From positions 5,952,001 through 6,016,000 of the forward strand of contig OZ234495.1 in NCBI GenBank assembly GCA_965153455.1: DNA of 64,000 nucleotides, in the 5' to 3' direction. The position numbers and the translations under genes are program-made. This DNA is from Sphagnum compactum. Lineage: Eukaryota > Bryophyta > Sphagnopsida > Sphagnales. Of the stretch, positions 25,301 through 37,455 are shown piece after piece. Numbering within the stretch: position 1 is the first letter of the stretch; each line of letters opens with the position of its first letter. Below the pieces are notes generated by a model, which was not told the origin of the DNA, made no database searches, and was given only the letters and a program-made list of their open reading frames with translations.

Positions 25301-27358
25301 CCATGCACCTTAAGTTTTGCGTTCATGATTTTGAAGAATTTTGAATTACTTAATGTGAAATTGAAATTAGCTTAAACCCTCCACTCATAGACAAATTGGA
25401 CAAATCAAAATCAAAAGACCAACATTAATTCAAAATATTGTTTTAATATTTGTTTTGTAAAATCATTAAGTTTGACATGTGAATACAAGAACCTTTACAA
25501 TCTTGAATATTCAACAAAAAAGTATATCAAAGATTCAAAAAATTTAACTTGTTGCCCATTTTCAACCAACCAAAAAACAAAAAATTGAAAATACAAATTT
25601 TGGTTTTAATTGTAATTTTAAAAATCAATAACACCTTTAAAGAATTGTATATTATTGATTTGGTCCATTCACTACCATTAAACACACAAATGTTGTGACA
25701 TTTCAATTCATTTTTTTATGCTCAATGAAGATCTATTTTATATTTTCAAGTTCTTGTAATTGAATCTTATTAACAATGCAAGGGTAAAATTTTAAATCAA
25801 TATCAAACAAAAGCACAAAGTTAAAAAAAATTCAATATCAAGATCTCATTTAAGCAAATATAATTATTTGTATTAGTCTGGTTATAATGTAAGCATAAAT
25901 GAATCAAATCATATGTGTGTTATATATTTGATACATAATTGTTTAAATTTATCTGAAATTTAATGAATTTCATCAATCATTGGTCACATTCATCCATAAT
26001 GGATATTGAGAATTTTATGGAAGTTATTGGGCTTAGGGGCAAATTATGAAAGGTTTCATGGAAACTTCCATGATACAATCCCTCAAAATATTTCTAATTT
26101 AACTTTTAGTTTCATTAATACCATTATAAATATTGATATTGCATTTAAACCTTTTTTAATTTGCTTCATGTATTATTTATTCATGTAATGAATAAAATTT
26201 CATGGTAGCATGTGTTTGCATATGTCATGCCCTCCTCATGTATTGTGAACGGATGTGATTATTTTCAAAACTTTCATGTTGTAATAAATTATAGGCCTTT
26301 TGCAATAATTATGAATTTCACTCCTTCGATATTTTAATGCCCATGATAGGGGAAATAAAGTTCCAAAAACATATTATATTTATAACTAATAATGGGTCAA
26401 TTACTTTATATATATTAAATGGGTCAACTAGCCTCAAGTTGAATATTTCAAGATTTCCACAATTAAGTATAAATATCCAACTTTTTTTTCATGTTTTGAA
26501 TTTACTACTATAATTAAGTGAAATGCATTGATTTTAACCCTCCCATCTTTTAGGGATTAATCAAACATTGTGACTTTGTGGAGTCAAATTAATTGAAGAC
26601 TTAAAGCGCGACCTTAAGGACTAGAATTGGAAAAAACAAGGAATTATGAAATCAATGGGAAATTTTGAACTTCAATACAAAAAGAGGATATAAAATAGGT
26701 TGGCAACAATGAATGGTTAGCTTGAAAGTTGTTACACAACAAACAATTCAATTCAATACATTAACCAAAGAGCCTGATTGTACCTTAGCTTTTGGTATCC
26801 TTGGGAATGTTTTTGTCACATTGTTGTTGATATTGGCTACTAGGCTCCCAAGGGGAGTTGGAGAATGAAGGTATGCCTTCTAAGGGAATGCCAACTAGGG
26901 GAGTTGGAAGATGCTAAACACCTATTTATGAAATGTTCCAAAGTGATTAAAGTTTGCAAGGCTTTTAAGGAATGCAATGTACTACCATTAAGCTTCTTCA
27001 CCTAGGAGAAGATCATCCATGAAAAGCTAAGTCTTCTTAATAATACCAACATTCTAAAACAAACATTGCAATAATTAAAACTAGCCCTTTTACGTAACCC
27101 AAAAACATTTTGGCAACTTTTGAAAGCACAATGCCTTTTATTGTTGAGTTGGCAATTGACCAACTTCAACCTTTTTACCATTATAAAAAACTAAGTGGAA
27201 GGTCCAATACATACCTCACCTAGAAGAAATTCATTGGTGTATAACGAGGCTTAGAAAAGAAACTCCAACATTTTAAATAATCAACATTACTTTGAAGTCA
27301 TGCACAAAAAATCAACAACATTCTAGAAACAAAACAAAGCCATGAGCAAGGCCTTATA
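22349..27358. other. Non-coding DNA downstream of the eIF2-gamma pseudogene
   Basis: About 22350-22990 is less AT-rich and probably represents the old 3' UTR and downstream part of the eIF2-gamma duplicate, but I could not extend the homology. From about 23000 on the DNA is strongly AT-rich with only short, domain-free open frames. One faint coding relic is listed separately at 26885-27140. Confidence 0.4.
26885..27140 (+). pseudogene. Possible LINE C-terminal zinc-finger (zf-RVT) relic
   Basis: One plus-strand frame reads C-Q-L-G-E-L-E-D-A-K-H-L-F-M-K-C-S followed by KVIKVCKAFKEC, then continues with two stops through ILKQTLQ and NPKTFWQLL. The spacing of Cys, His and Cys resembles the C-terminal zinc-binding region of plant LINE ORF2 proteins (CxxCgxxExxxHLFxxC). 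The match is short and one cysteine is missing, so this is tentative. Confidence 0.3.
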
Positions 27359-29739
27359 CACTACTAGAATTCAAGGTTTATTTGATAAGGAAAATTAGTA
27401 AAAAAATAACCCAATTTGAACAGCCACCAAAAAGGTCATCCAGTCATTTTAGACACATTGTTTTGTACACATGCAGCATGACCAAGATAATTTATTTGAC
27501 TAGGCCTAGGGTGATGTTTTTGACTGCCATTTTGACCAATGATTATAATCAAGTTGATTAGTTTCATTAATTTTAATTGAGTAATAACAATAATAATAAA
27601 TATAATTTTAAATTTTACCTTTTTGTATATATACATATTTTGACCAATTGACAACCATTTCAAAATCAACATTAGTCAGTGTAATGTGTTAAGGCAGTCA
27701 AGGGACAATCAACATTGAAATTGTTGGTATCATAGTTTGAACCTCTGTGTTCTAAGTGGCAAACCATAAACTTTGCCACCCAACCACCATAATCAAGTTA
27801 TTACACATGAAGCCAAATATTAAACTTATTTGACATTGTTTCAATTTATGCTAAAAATCATCAACTATGCAATGTAATTTCTTTTTCAGTTTTCAAATCA
27901 TTTATATAAACAAATGTTTGAATGTTGTTGTTTAATAACAATTCAAACACAAAATTTCATTCCATATTTTGGACATGTAATTATGTCTATGTATATATGT
28001 ATTTTTTATAATAAAATTTGGACTAATATTTTTAATCAAAGATAAATAATGAGTAATAAAATTTATGACTTAATTTTTTCATAGCTCAATCATGTTATAT
28101 TAATTCTTCATAGATTATGTATACATATATATATCGTATGTATGTATAATCGTATTGAATACATGTTGTGATGTATGTATATAACAAGTTTAATAATAAT
28201 AATAATAAATTCATAATGGCTATGAAAATTAACTTTAATATTTATTTCAAATGAGTTTTAATACTTCAATATTACGTAAATTTAATTCCAGAGAAATCTT
28301 TTGTTTCAATATTTCAATAATATACACTACATTTCAAAAGTTACAAAAACTTATTGTCATTCAATACATTCAAATATTCTTGTAATTTAATAATTTCTAA
28401 TTTTATTATAATTTCAAAAACTTTAAACCTAAATATCTTTTCAAATATATAATAATAATAATAATAATGTGTAAATATTGCTAATTGCAGAAAATTAGCA
28501 TAAATAATTATATATATATATATATATATAATTTCAATAAAATATTGAAACTAAATCATTTCATAATTTTACCTCACTTAAGTAACGAAATAATTACATA
28601 AATTCACTTTAATTGAATTACAAAAAAAATGGTGATTAGATTATTTCAGAAAATAATTAGATAATTACAGTAAATTTTTGTGATTATATAATTTTCGAGA
28701 ATCCAATATTTTATCAAATAAGAATTAAATAGTTTTCAGAAATTTTGATTTAATAAATTAAAAACATTATTATAAATTGTTATTAAATATTTCTTGAAAA
28801 TTACTATAATGAATGAACTTTGTAAACTTATGTAATTAAGTACATTAAAAATTTATTGTAAATAATATTTTCAAAAATTATCGAGTAATAAATAACCATG
28901 GTAATTATGATTAATTCAAATCATCAATTCAAATTCTAAAAACCTTAACATCACATCAATTGAAGATTTTGAAAAATGATATTTATAACATTTGTCCAAA
29001 TAAAAAATCTAAACAACAAATAAATAAATTTTGGTTTATGTAATAATAAAATATGTCATATTGTTATTAATTGACACACTGAAGCTTATAATAAATAACT
29101 TTACAAATGATAAATTAAAATATTAACTAATAATTAATTATTAAAAATTTCAAGATTGAAATTGTAATTTTAATAATATCAAAACAAATATTAAAGATAA
29201 TATGTTTTAATATATACCAAAACAAACATTAAATTTTTTTGTTCAAATCATATTTGGTATTAAACCAAAATTATGAAACATACATTATTAACATTGTATA
29301 TGTTTAACTTACTCAACACAAAATTTAGAGCACCTAGTTAGTATAAATAATATTTATCTTTTTTGACAAGGCTAAGTGCAATTTTGACCAACAAGACCCC
29401 TAGGGTACTTACATAATATAGGTACCCCTTGTCACTTTTGACTAGGCCAAATGCCATTTTGACCAATAAAACCCATAGGGTACCTAAGTAGTATAAGTAT
29501 ACCCCTTGTCACTTTTAACTAAATCAAATGTCATTTTGATTGGGATATTCATTTAAAAGTACATTTTGACTCAATTTCAATTTGACACCTAATCAAATTG
29601 GTCATCTTGGTCAAATTGTTTAATCAAAAATTACACGTCATTTAACACTTGAGCTTCCAATCAAAATGGATATGTTTAGGGATCAAAAAGGATCATTTAG
29701 TCAAGTTGTATGGTTTGATAATCGTGAATTCTAGTAGTG
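27359..29739. mobile_element. CACTA-ended non-autonomous element, ~2.4 kb
   Basis: The left terminus CACTACTAGAATTCA (27359-27373) is mirrored exactly by TGAATTCTAGTAGTG (29725-29739), and the match extends five bases outward (TTATA against TATAA). CACTA start and length fit the CACTA (En/Spm) superfamily. The immediate flanks give TA on both sides but not a matching 3-bp duplication, perhaps because the flank has mutated or is palindromic. TTTTGACCAA-like motifs recur near both ends (about 27531, 27637, 29382, 29455), recalling CACTA subterminal repeats. The interior is extremely AT-rich, contains TA and ATA microsatellites (28443-28470, 28507-28531) and has no transposase. Confidence 0.7.
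29340..29530. repeat. ~88-bp imperfect tandem duplication
   Basis: The block TTTTGAC(A/T)AGGC(T/C)AA followed by ATTTTGACCAA, a GACCCCTAGGGTAC-like phrase and ACCCCTTGTCACTTTT appears at about 29356-29443 and again at about 29434-29522, with a third partial copy after that. It lies inside the right end of the CACTA-ended element and may serve as its subterminal repeat region. Confidence 0.65.
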
Positions 29740-32700
29740 TATAACAAACTTGTATGCTTACCATGGCAACAAATGTAGTGATGTAATTTGGTGGGCTAGT
29801 AGAAGCCGCACAATAATTGAAATATCTCTAATCATGTTAACATTTTTCTTCCCATCACCATGAACAACAATCACAACTTGTCCACCATCACTCACTATAT
29901 TTACAACACACACACCACCCAAACCAACATACAAGGAACCAAGCTTGTTGGGACCCTCAAAGGCTTCACAACCATAAGCACTTGGTCATTGGCACCTTCA
30001 ACACTAGAAAACAACCTCTTCAAGCCAAGAAGAAACCCTAGCACAACAAACATACCTTCAACTCTACACATTTACAACATTTACATAGCAAGTGGTAGGA
30101 GCAATGTGTTCAACAACATAACCTCCCTTATGCACCTTCTTACCAACCATCTTTTCCACCACTCAACACAACCAAATTGAAGCATGGAAGGAGTTGGCCT
30201 TGCCATGATTCATTAACCACAAGAAAAAATTCGTTTCTTTCCAAGCTCCTTTGACCTTGTTTCAATCCATGTAAAATATATAACTTAATGCACCACCCCT
30301 TGTAAACCAAACCCCTTGGCATGTTAAAGTTGATAGAAATGAATTGTCAGTGTTGCCGTGCTCCAAGAGGTTTCCCTTCCCAACACAATACTAAATAAAT
30401 TCAACTGGGGGTTACAACCCAATTGATGAACAACCCCTTTGTTTCCATTGATCCCCCTACAAAGGTCCCCATTTCCAAACATGAACTTATGACTTGGTTT
30501 TCTAAAACATTTAGCCCCCCCCTCCCCCCCCACCATTTAAACAATGTATTTATGTACACCTTTAGTTACTTTGCTAGTTTGTTTCAGTTGTTCCATTGTA
30601 CCAAAATTACCCTTTGTGGTATTTTTTGACCCACCTTCTTGAAAATGAATTAACACCAAGCAATAATCATATGTATAATAAAGTTGAGGTTTTTTTTTAA
30701 AAAATATCAATAATTATGAAACTTAAAGAAAATGTCATGTGATATCATGTTGATGTTTACAATTATTGTTGTCCATAGACACAAACCAAATGGTAACAAA
30801 ATGTTTTAAATGGTGCATCGCATCCAAAGATGGAAAATAAATTACATCCAAACTATGGATGAAATGGCTTCTAGATGGATGAAAATTTGAAAATTTGAAA
30901 ATTCAAAAACCACTAAAACAGTGGCAAGTTTAGATTGGGCATGACCTTGATTTAATCCCAAACCTAAGGTTTTAAAAGTTAAAATAAAAACACAAAATAA
31001 AAAAGAGGTTTTGATTGGACCTTTAACCTATTTATTTAAAAGCTACCCAAAGCCTCGCAAACCAAGCTCACATGTTGAACTTGGTAGGTTTGATTTGAAT
31101 TCAAGTGAATTGAAAAAAAAACCAACAATAATAAGGTCTAAGTTTAGCCATTACCAATCTCGATTTTGCTAATGACCTAGTAACTTATAAATGTTGTTGT
31201 TACTTTTGTTGGTAGCATGTGTGATGGTTTTGATGAAGATGATTAATGAAAGTGAAAGCATGGTAAAGTAGAAATTTTTTGATCCTTGTCACCAAAAAAA
31301 AAAAAAAGTTATAAACAATGATCTTTAATTTTCATTTTATCACAATGATGTTGATTAATCACATATCTACTATGCATTCAAGTAGATTTTTACAAAATAA
31401 TTGTACTTTTTCCCTACTTTTTTGAATGTCCAAAATTGTACAATTAGGTGAAAATAGATGAATTGAATATTATCCATTTTCAACATGATGTAACTCTAGA
31501 ATATACTTGTAAATTTTTAACATTTAAATATTATAGTAGAATGCATCAAACTTCTAATGAAAAAATAGGTTTAAACTCAATTTGACCAATCATTTTCAAA
31601 CATATTTGTTATCTACTTTTATTGTGCCAAAGCATTTTTAAAATTTGTGATCACCTCATTATAAACTCAAAGAAAAGCACCATGTTTTTATTATGTCATT
31701 TTAAATGATTTTCAATCTACTTTCTCATACTTGTGTCACAAATTGAACCATTTTTTAACTAACTTGAAAATAATAACTTTTTTTGTATATTTTACCATGC
31801 TTTCACCTATGAAAAGGATGACAAGGGCGATTTGAAAAGGATTGCCTACATGTTGAAGACCATTCAAAAAAATTCAATCTTTAAAATGTTAATTGAATTG
31901 CAACTATTATCGCCTCTTCATCCTACTTGTCTTAGGCACACCTACCAATAACAACAAAAGAAAAAAAAGGAAGGGGGACCCAATGTGGTAGTGGCAAGGC
32001 CCTCCTTGCTTCTTTTCTTTTAAAAAAAAATTCAAAATTCCCCAAGTTCACCAAAACTTGCACATAATTTAAATTCCAAAACCAAAATGTGTTAAAAATT
32101 GTGGTGTTTGAAATCATTTATTTCAGAGACCTTCAAAGGGTTTTATCCTCAACACTAAATAAATTGAACCTTATTCACATTGAACGGGTTCCAAATTAAT
32201 CTCCTACTAACCACAACCTATTATAGTAACCCAAATCTGATTTAACTAAACATATGATTGTAAACTCTTGACAAAAAATTGAGGAATTGATTTTGATAAA
32301 ACTTACACTTAAAGACCTTAACCATACAAAAGCTTAGGGGAATTTTTAAAAAAAAATTTAAGTTCTTTCTTATGTGAGTTTTGTGAATGAGCAAAACATT
32401 CAAATATGTTTCTAAATGTACTTGAAAGGCAAATTATATCAAGGAATATCCCTCCTAGAAAAGAAAAAAGAAGTTACACCTATTTTTTAAAAAGTAAGGA
32501 ATGATTAAGTAGGCATAAGTTCCTTCATATTTTCTATGAATATTTTAGAAGGGATATTCATGCTATAAGGTGCCATCCAAATACACTAAGAAACTTCTTC
32601 AAGTACGTTGTGCATTCATAAAGCGTGAGTCGTCTGACTATAGTGTGTTTGAACTAGTGTTTGACCTAGGTTTTAGGATTTAGGCAAGTTAAGGTTATAG

Positions 32701-34260
32701 GTCATGTTTTAGAGTCCTTGGACAACGGGTTTCAAGCTTTGTTGGATTCACCATCGGGACTAAATAAAAAAAATTAGCCTCTTTTCAAAATTGAATTGCA
32801 ATTTAGAACTTGAAGTAAAGTTTCTACCCTTTTTTTAAAAAACATGTTCAAGTTTTCTAAATAGATAAATATAACTTTATACAAGAAAATATAACCTTAA
32901 CTATATTTTTTGATCATTTATTACATTTGATTGATTGAACATAATTAATATTACATAATTTTTATCTTGAACTATGTGTATTATGTTCAAGATAAAAATT
33001 ACTTATTAAATTGCACGATTTGCATGCAGACGACATTAGAGGGGCCGTGGGTGAAATAGCTACCTACCACTAGAGAGACTAACTCTCTCCCTTTTTTTGG
33101 TTCATGCAAGCTATTCGTCTTTTGGCTTTTCTTTGGCTTTCCCTTTCTGTCTCCCCTATGATGGTTCTGGCCATCGATCTTTTATTGGATTTTTGTCAAG
33201 TGTGTACGATGAACAAATTAATATTACACTTTTCTTTTCAATTATATAATTATGTATAAATGAAGATAGAACTGAACCTAGTTCAAACTCAACCAACTTT
33301 AAATTCTTTGTGAAAATGATCAGAATTGAAAGTTTTAAAAATCCAAGGAACAGATCTCAAGATCAAGCTAAAATCTTCCAAACTAATAATAATAATAATG
33401 ATGATGATGAAGAAAAGAAAGAGGGGTGCAGTTAAAACTAAGATTGAGGTTAGTTTAAAACAATTCCCAATAGTCTCAATTAAACCTACTTTGAGTTTGG
33501 TGACCATTAACTAATTAAGCAAAACTTTGTATTCAAAGCTTAGCCATCACTACCCTCCTTTCCTTAAAGTACTGCAATATTACCCTTCCAAACTCCTCTT
33601 TCTTTTCTTCTACCCATAAAGTCATGAACCCCTTTTACAGCTGATTACCATACATAATCACAAATTCAAGTAAGTACCATCACATTTTGGTTGCTTCTAA
33701 AATAATAATAATAATACATTCCCCCTAAGCTCCAAAAAGTGTTTCAACACTAGAACACCATTTTAATCATCTCCACCAAAAAATTGCCATGTATTTATCA
33801 AACCATAGGCCAAATCTTTGATACAAGAGACCAAGCAACCCTTTCTTTGTGGAAGAGATTCAATGCTTTGTGCTACTGGTGATGGGATGGGTTTAGGTCC
33901 TAAGTTACTTGATTTCTTCTCTTCTCTTAGGGCTCCCCCATTGTGTAATCTGAGCTTTCAGGTGTGGTCTTTTGTTTGGACTTTGGTCCTTCAATTTTTT
34001 GTTCTCTAGTTCCCTTGCCGGGTGTTTTTCCTTTATTTATTTATTTATTCATTCATTCGATTGCATAATACTGTTGTTTTTTTAAGTCACATATAAGTGA
34101 GTTATTGAGTGTCACCCTTTTTTATCATAATGTCAATTTGGCGAAAACCCTAACTCCATTCACGTGCACATTCGCCTAAATTGATGGCCTAAATTGATGA
34201 ACTTCCTCATGTCCATTATGAAGTGATTCATGGACAAAGTTTTGTTAGGCTGAAAGTCTC
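29740..34260. other. AT-rich non-coding DNA
   Basis: No gene supported. A 106-codon Thr/Asn/His-rich open frame at 29860-30180 lies in C-rich sequence; it has no domain and probably reflects base composition. A perfect hairpin at 32956-33001 is listed separately. (AAT)n/(GAT)n runs occur at about 33384-33410 and 33703-33716. Confidence 0.4.
32956..33001. repeat. Perfect 17-bp inverted repeat (hairpin)
   Basis: TAATTTTTATCTTGAAC at 32956-32972 is followed by a 12-base loop and its exact reverse complement at 32985-33001. In DNA it could extrude as a cruciform; in RNA it would form a stable stem. It is not part of a recognisable larger element, and there is no poly-U tract or gene boundary to make it a terminator. 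Confidence 0.8.
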
Positions 34261-34264
34261 TTCT

Positions 34265-34800
34265 TATTGAATAACATATATATATATATATATATATTCT
34301 ATGAAAAATATATGTTTAGAACATAACTTTGAAGAATATATTACAATTTTAAAACGTGAATTTGAAAAAAAATTATAGTTAACCATTCTAAAAACATATT
34401 TTACTTTGAAAAATATACGTATAGAACATAACTTTTGAAGAATATCTGAAATTTTAAAACATAAATTTGAGATAATAACCCTTCTAAAACATATTTACTT
34501 TGAATATATATATATATATATATATATATGTTTAGAACACCACTTTAAAGAATATCTTAATTTTAAAACATAAATTTGAGAATTATAACCCTTCTAAAAA
34601 CATATTTACTTTGAAAAATATAAATTTAGAACATATCTTTGAAGAATATCGTAATTTTAGAACATAAATTTGAAAATTATGACCCTTCTCAAAGAGATAA
34701 CTTTGAAAAAAATATAAATACGTTTAGATCATAACTTTGAAGAATATTATAATTTTAAAACATAAAATTTTGAAAAAAGTTATAACCCTACCAACCTACC
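34265..34800. repeat. ~100-bp diverged tandem repeats with TA microsatellites
   Basis: The phrase TTTAGAACATAACTTTGAAG followed by AATAT and AATTTTAAAACATAAATTTG recurs about five times; GAAGAATAT or its variant lies near 34331, 34436, 34548, 34641 and 34739. The unit is roughly 93-112 bp and the copies differ by indels and by the length of inserted (TA)n runs (34277-34297, 34505-34529). It ends about 700 bp before the start codon of the next gene. Confidence 0.75.
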
Positions 34801-34839
34801 TTTTGAACGCCATTCCAAAACGCCATTTGGGCAGCCGCT

Positions 34840-35035
34840 ATTTATTTTCTTAATTGTGTAGAGCTGCCGCCAGATATAGCAGCCAAAAACGTGTTTTAAA
34901 TAAATACCGGCGGCGCAGATTTCGCCGCCTGCCACCCTTCTTCCCCCAGATTAGCGGCACAAGGATAGACGCGCGCTGCTGCGCTACTGCTCCTCAAGTA
35001 AAGACGTGCAGGAGGAAAGAACTTCGCCTGTAGCA
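34840..35035 (+). promoter_or_regulatory. GC-rich putative promoter of the 35.5-kb gene
   Basis: This is an abrupt change from AT-rich repeat to GC-rich sequence with GCCGCC, GGCGGCG and GACGCGCGCTGCTGCGC motifs. It lies directly upstream of the repeated leader and the first coding exon of the unrecognised gene. A bare sequence cannot fix the transcription start; the location and composition make a core promoter plausible. Confidence 0.4.
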
Positions 35036-35044
35036 TTGAATTTT

Positions 35045-35455
35045 TGTGGTGTAAGGTTTAAGAATTTGCAGATTCAAGAGCTAGATTCTTGTTTTGTTTT
35101 GTTTTGTTTTGGTTTGATGTGGTGTGGTTCTTCTGGTGTTGTTTACTAGTTTTTTTTCTCTTATCTAAAGTGGTGTAGAATATGGTGCAAGGTTTTAGAA
35201 TTTGGTGCAGTCTCAAGAGCAGATTCTTGTTTTGTTTTGTTTTGTTGTGTTGTTGTGTTGTGTTGTGGTTAATCTTCTGGTGTTGCTTATTAGTATTTTC
35301 TAGAATCTAAAGTGGTGTAGAATATGGTGTAAGGTTTTAGAATTTTTAGTTTCAAGAGCAGATTCTGATGTGTTGTGTTGCTGTTGCTTCTGGAGTTTCT
35401 TATTAGTTTTTGATCTGGTATCTCCAGTGTATAGAAATTTGATCTTTTGTATCTC
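35045..35455 (+). repeat. ~138-bp tandem triplication in the gene leader
   Basis: Three tandem copies share GGTGTAAGGTTTTAGAATTT, then TTCAAGAGCAGATTCT, a TTTTG-rich tract, and CTTCTGGTGTTG(T/C)TTA(C/T)TAGT. The AGATTCT landmarks lie at 35083, 35221 and 35360, spacing 138 and 139 bp. Copies differ mainly in the length of the (TTTTG)n or (TGTTG)n tract. The block sits between the GC-rich promoter and the start codon at 35518, so it is likely 5' UTR or a leader intron. Confidence 0.8.
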
Positions 35456-35517
35456 GACGAGGAGTTTGTGGGTGAGTTTGTTGATTGGAAGGAATTGCTG
35501 CAGCAGCAGCATCATCT

Positions 35518-37455
35518 ATGTCCGAAGTCGCGAAGTTGAAATCGATGACGGGCGGTAGTAGTAGTCTTCGATCTCACGCTGCTCCCGTAAAGATCCAAAC
35601 TAGTAGTAGCGGCGCTGCTAGTATGAACAATATTCTGGATGTCGAGAGTTGTTGCAATTCACGGCAGTCAATGGCGATTCATCATCTAGTGGGACGGGCT
35701 TTTGGGAACAGCTTCCGTCATCTGCTACTCTGTTCTCGGCCAGGCTGCTCCAACCAGGTGACAGACCGAGAGGACGATGAGGAGGACGAAGACGACGACC
35801 GTTTTATTTCGCACCCAGCTCCTTTTGAAGAGACTTTGAAAGAGAAGGAAGTGAGAGGACAAGATTGGAGATTGAGGCTCGAATTGCAGGTCCGATTATA
35901 CTTCGTACTAATCCTCTGCAGCCAGCTACTTCCTTTTGTCATTACAACGATCTTCTTGCTTCTAGAATGAATATGTTTGAGAAATCGCAGGCAGACACTA
36001 CGAAGATGTGGTTCCATGTCTGAAGCTTGTTGGCTTTCTCGTGCTTCATCTGCAGTTTGCAATCAGGGCGCCTGTGTTGTGTTACGATCCAAATGCTGCA
36101 CAGGAATCCAAATCTAGATGTAGTTTACCCGAAAACCAAAACTGAGAGAAAGGATCTCGTCACACTTATGTAATTCGGGGTAGCAAGCAGATTCTGACAT
36201 TGCCGGTCTTTATCTGCAAAAATTTTCAGGCTGTTTTATGCCATCTTGAAGTCAGGTGGCAGCTTTTCAGTGAAGCTCTTGCAAAATTCGGGGACCTTGA
36301 GGCCATGCTTGCTGTTTGCACGGGTAAAGTAGTTTTCCTCCAGCCCATCACAGCTTTGTACCTCTCTTTAACTTTCTAATCGAATGACGTGTTTGTCACA
36401 TGCATGATGAAATCTGTAGAGAGAGCTGAAGAATTCACAACCAAAAAAAACCATGTGTGTGGAACTGAAGTACTTGCGTAATTCCAGTCATTTCACATTT
36501 TGGCTGGGTGCTGGATTTAATGGATCAGAGTTTCCATGTCTATTTGAGCTTCAATCGAACTGACTACTCCAGCCTTCATTTTACATCCTGATGAGCATGG
36601 ACCTTAGAACTGGTACTGATTTGTATTGCAGATCAAGTAAGGTGGCGGCGATGTGGCAAGATGGGTTCCTGCAAAGATGCACATCTTTCAGATGATTTAC
36701 AATCTCTCATTTCCAGAAAACTCTCAATGGCTGTGAGGACTGAGAGAATCACCCATCTGCTTCCATCAGGGGACCTAGGGTCCACTCTTGACAGAGAAGG
36801 GAATTGGGGACCTGAGCATCAGATGAGCATGGATCGAGCCAGGGCTGAAATGGCTTTGAATCTGCTTCGAGAGAAGGGAGGAGATGTTGGGGATGAATTT
36901 GCCATCAGGCTAAGAATTACCCTGCTTTGTGTTGTGGAAGAGAATTCGTACACAATACGTGACCAAAAGGTAAAAATTATTTGATGTCCATCTCCACTTT
37001 TCTGTCTGACATTTCTGTCATTGTCTTAGTGTTTACCATAAATCTTTTGATGATGAAACCAAAAGCACTATTTGAATGTTTTTGCAATGGCAAAGTTTTG
37101 ATGCCCATCGCCTCTTTTCTGACTGACAATTGCTCTCACAATCTTAGTCTGAACCAGAACTTTTTCTGATGATGAAACCAAAAGCACAATTCAAATTGTG
37201 TTTGCAACGACCAAGACCTAAGTCTGCAACCAAAAGCATCATTCGAATGTTTTTGCAGTGGATCACAATCTAATTCTACACCGGTTGTTTCTGTGCTAGA
37301 GTAACCACTTGGATGTCCCTATATCATGTGCTTATTAAGGGAGAAGAACTTACAATAGATGTTGGATGTTATGTGAACAGGGTGAGATAGTGGAGGAAGG
37401 GAAGCAAGTTGTGGTTTGGGAACAACACAATCCAACATGGTATATAAGGGGATGC
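35518..37455 (+). CDS. Unrecognised plant gene, at least four exons in phase
   Basis: I do not recognise this protein. The proposed exons 35518-35889, 36230-36323, 36632-36969 and 37381-37455 all lie between GT and AG signals and join in phase to give 293 open codons with no stop. The start is the ATG at 35518. The N-terminus is Ser/Ala-rich and low complexity, followed by a CxxxxC pair (LLLCSRPGCSN), an acidic run (DREDDEEDEDDD) and a helical segment across the first junction (WRLRLELQ then AVLCHLEVRWQLFSEALAKF). The long third exon has VRWRRCGKMGSCKD, LSDDLQSLISRKLS and ARAEMALNLLREKGGDVG. The last exon ends NPTWYIRG before a good donor (GTAAGC). A tiny further exon at 37550-37567 is possible. 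No stop codon is reached, so the gene either continues through long introns or is a truncated copy. The acidic, charged composition suggests a nuclear or cytosolic protein; no membrane segments are seen. Confidence 0.5.

Noticed and set aside
27720-27800. Phrase resembling a tRNA T-loop region (gtttgaacctctgtg)
   Set aside because: No acceptor stem, D-arm or anticodon arm can be built around it, and it lies inside the CACTA-ended element.
29860-30180. 106-codon Thr/Asn/His-rich open frame
   Set aside because: It lies in C-rich, G-poor sequence where stops are rare, is low in complexity and has no domain. Likely chance.
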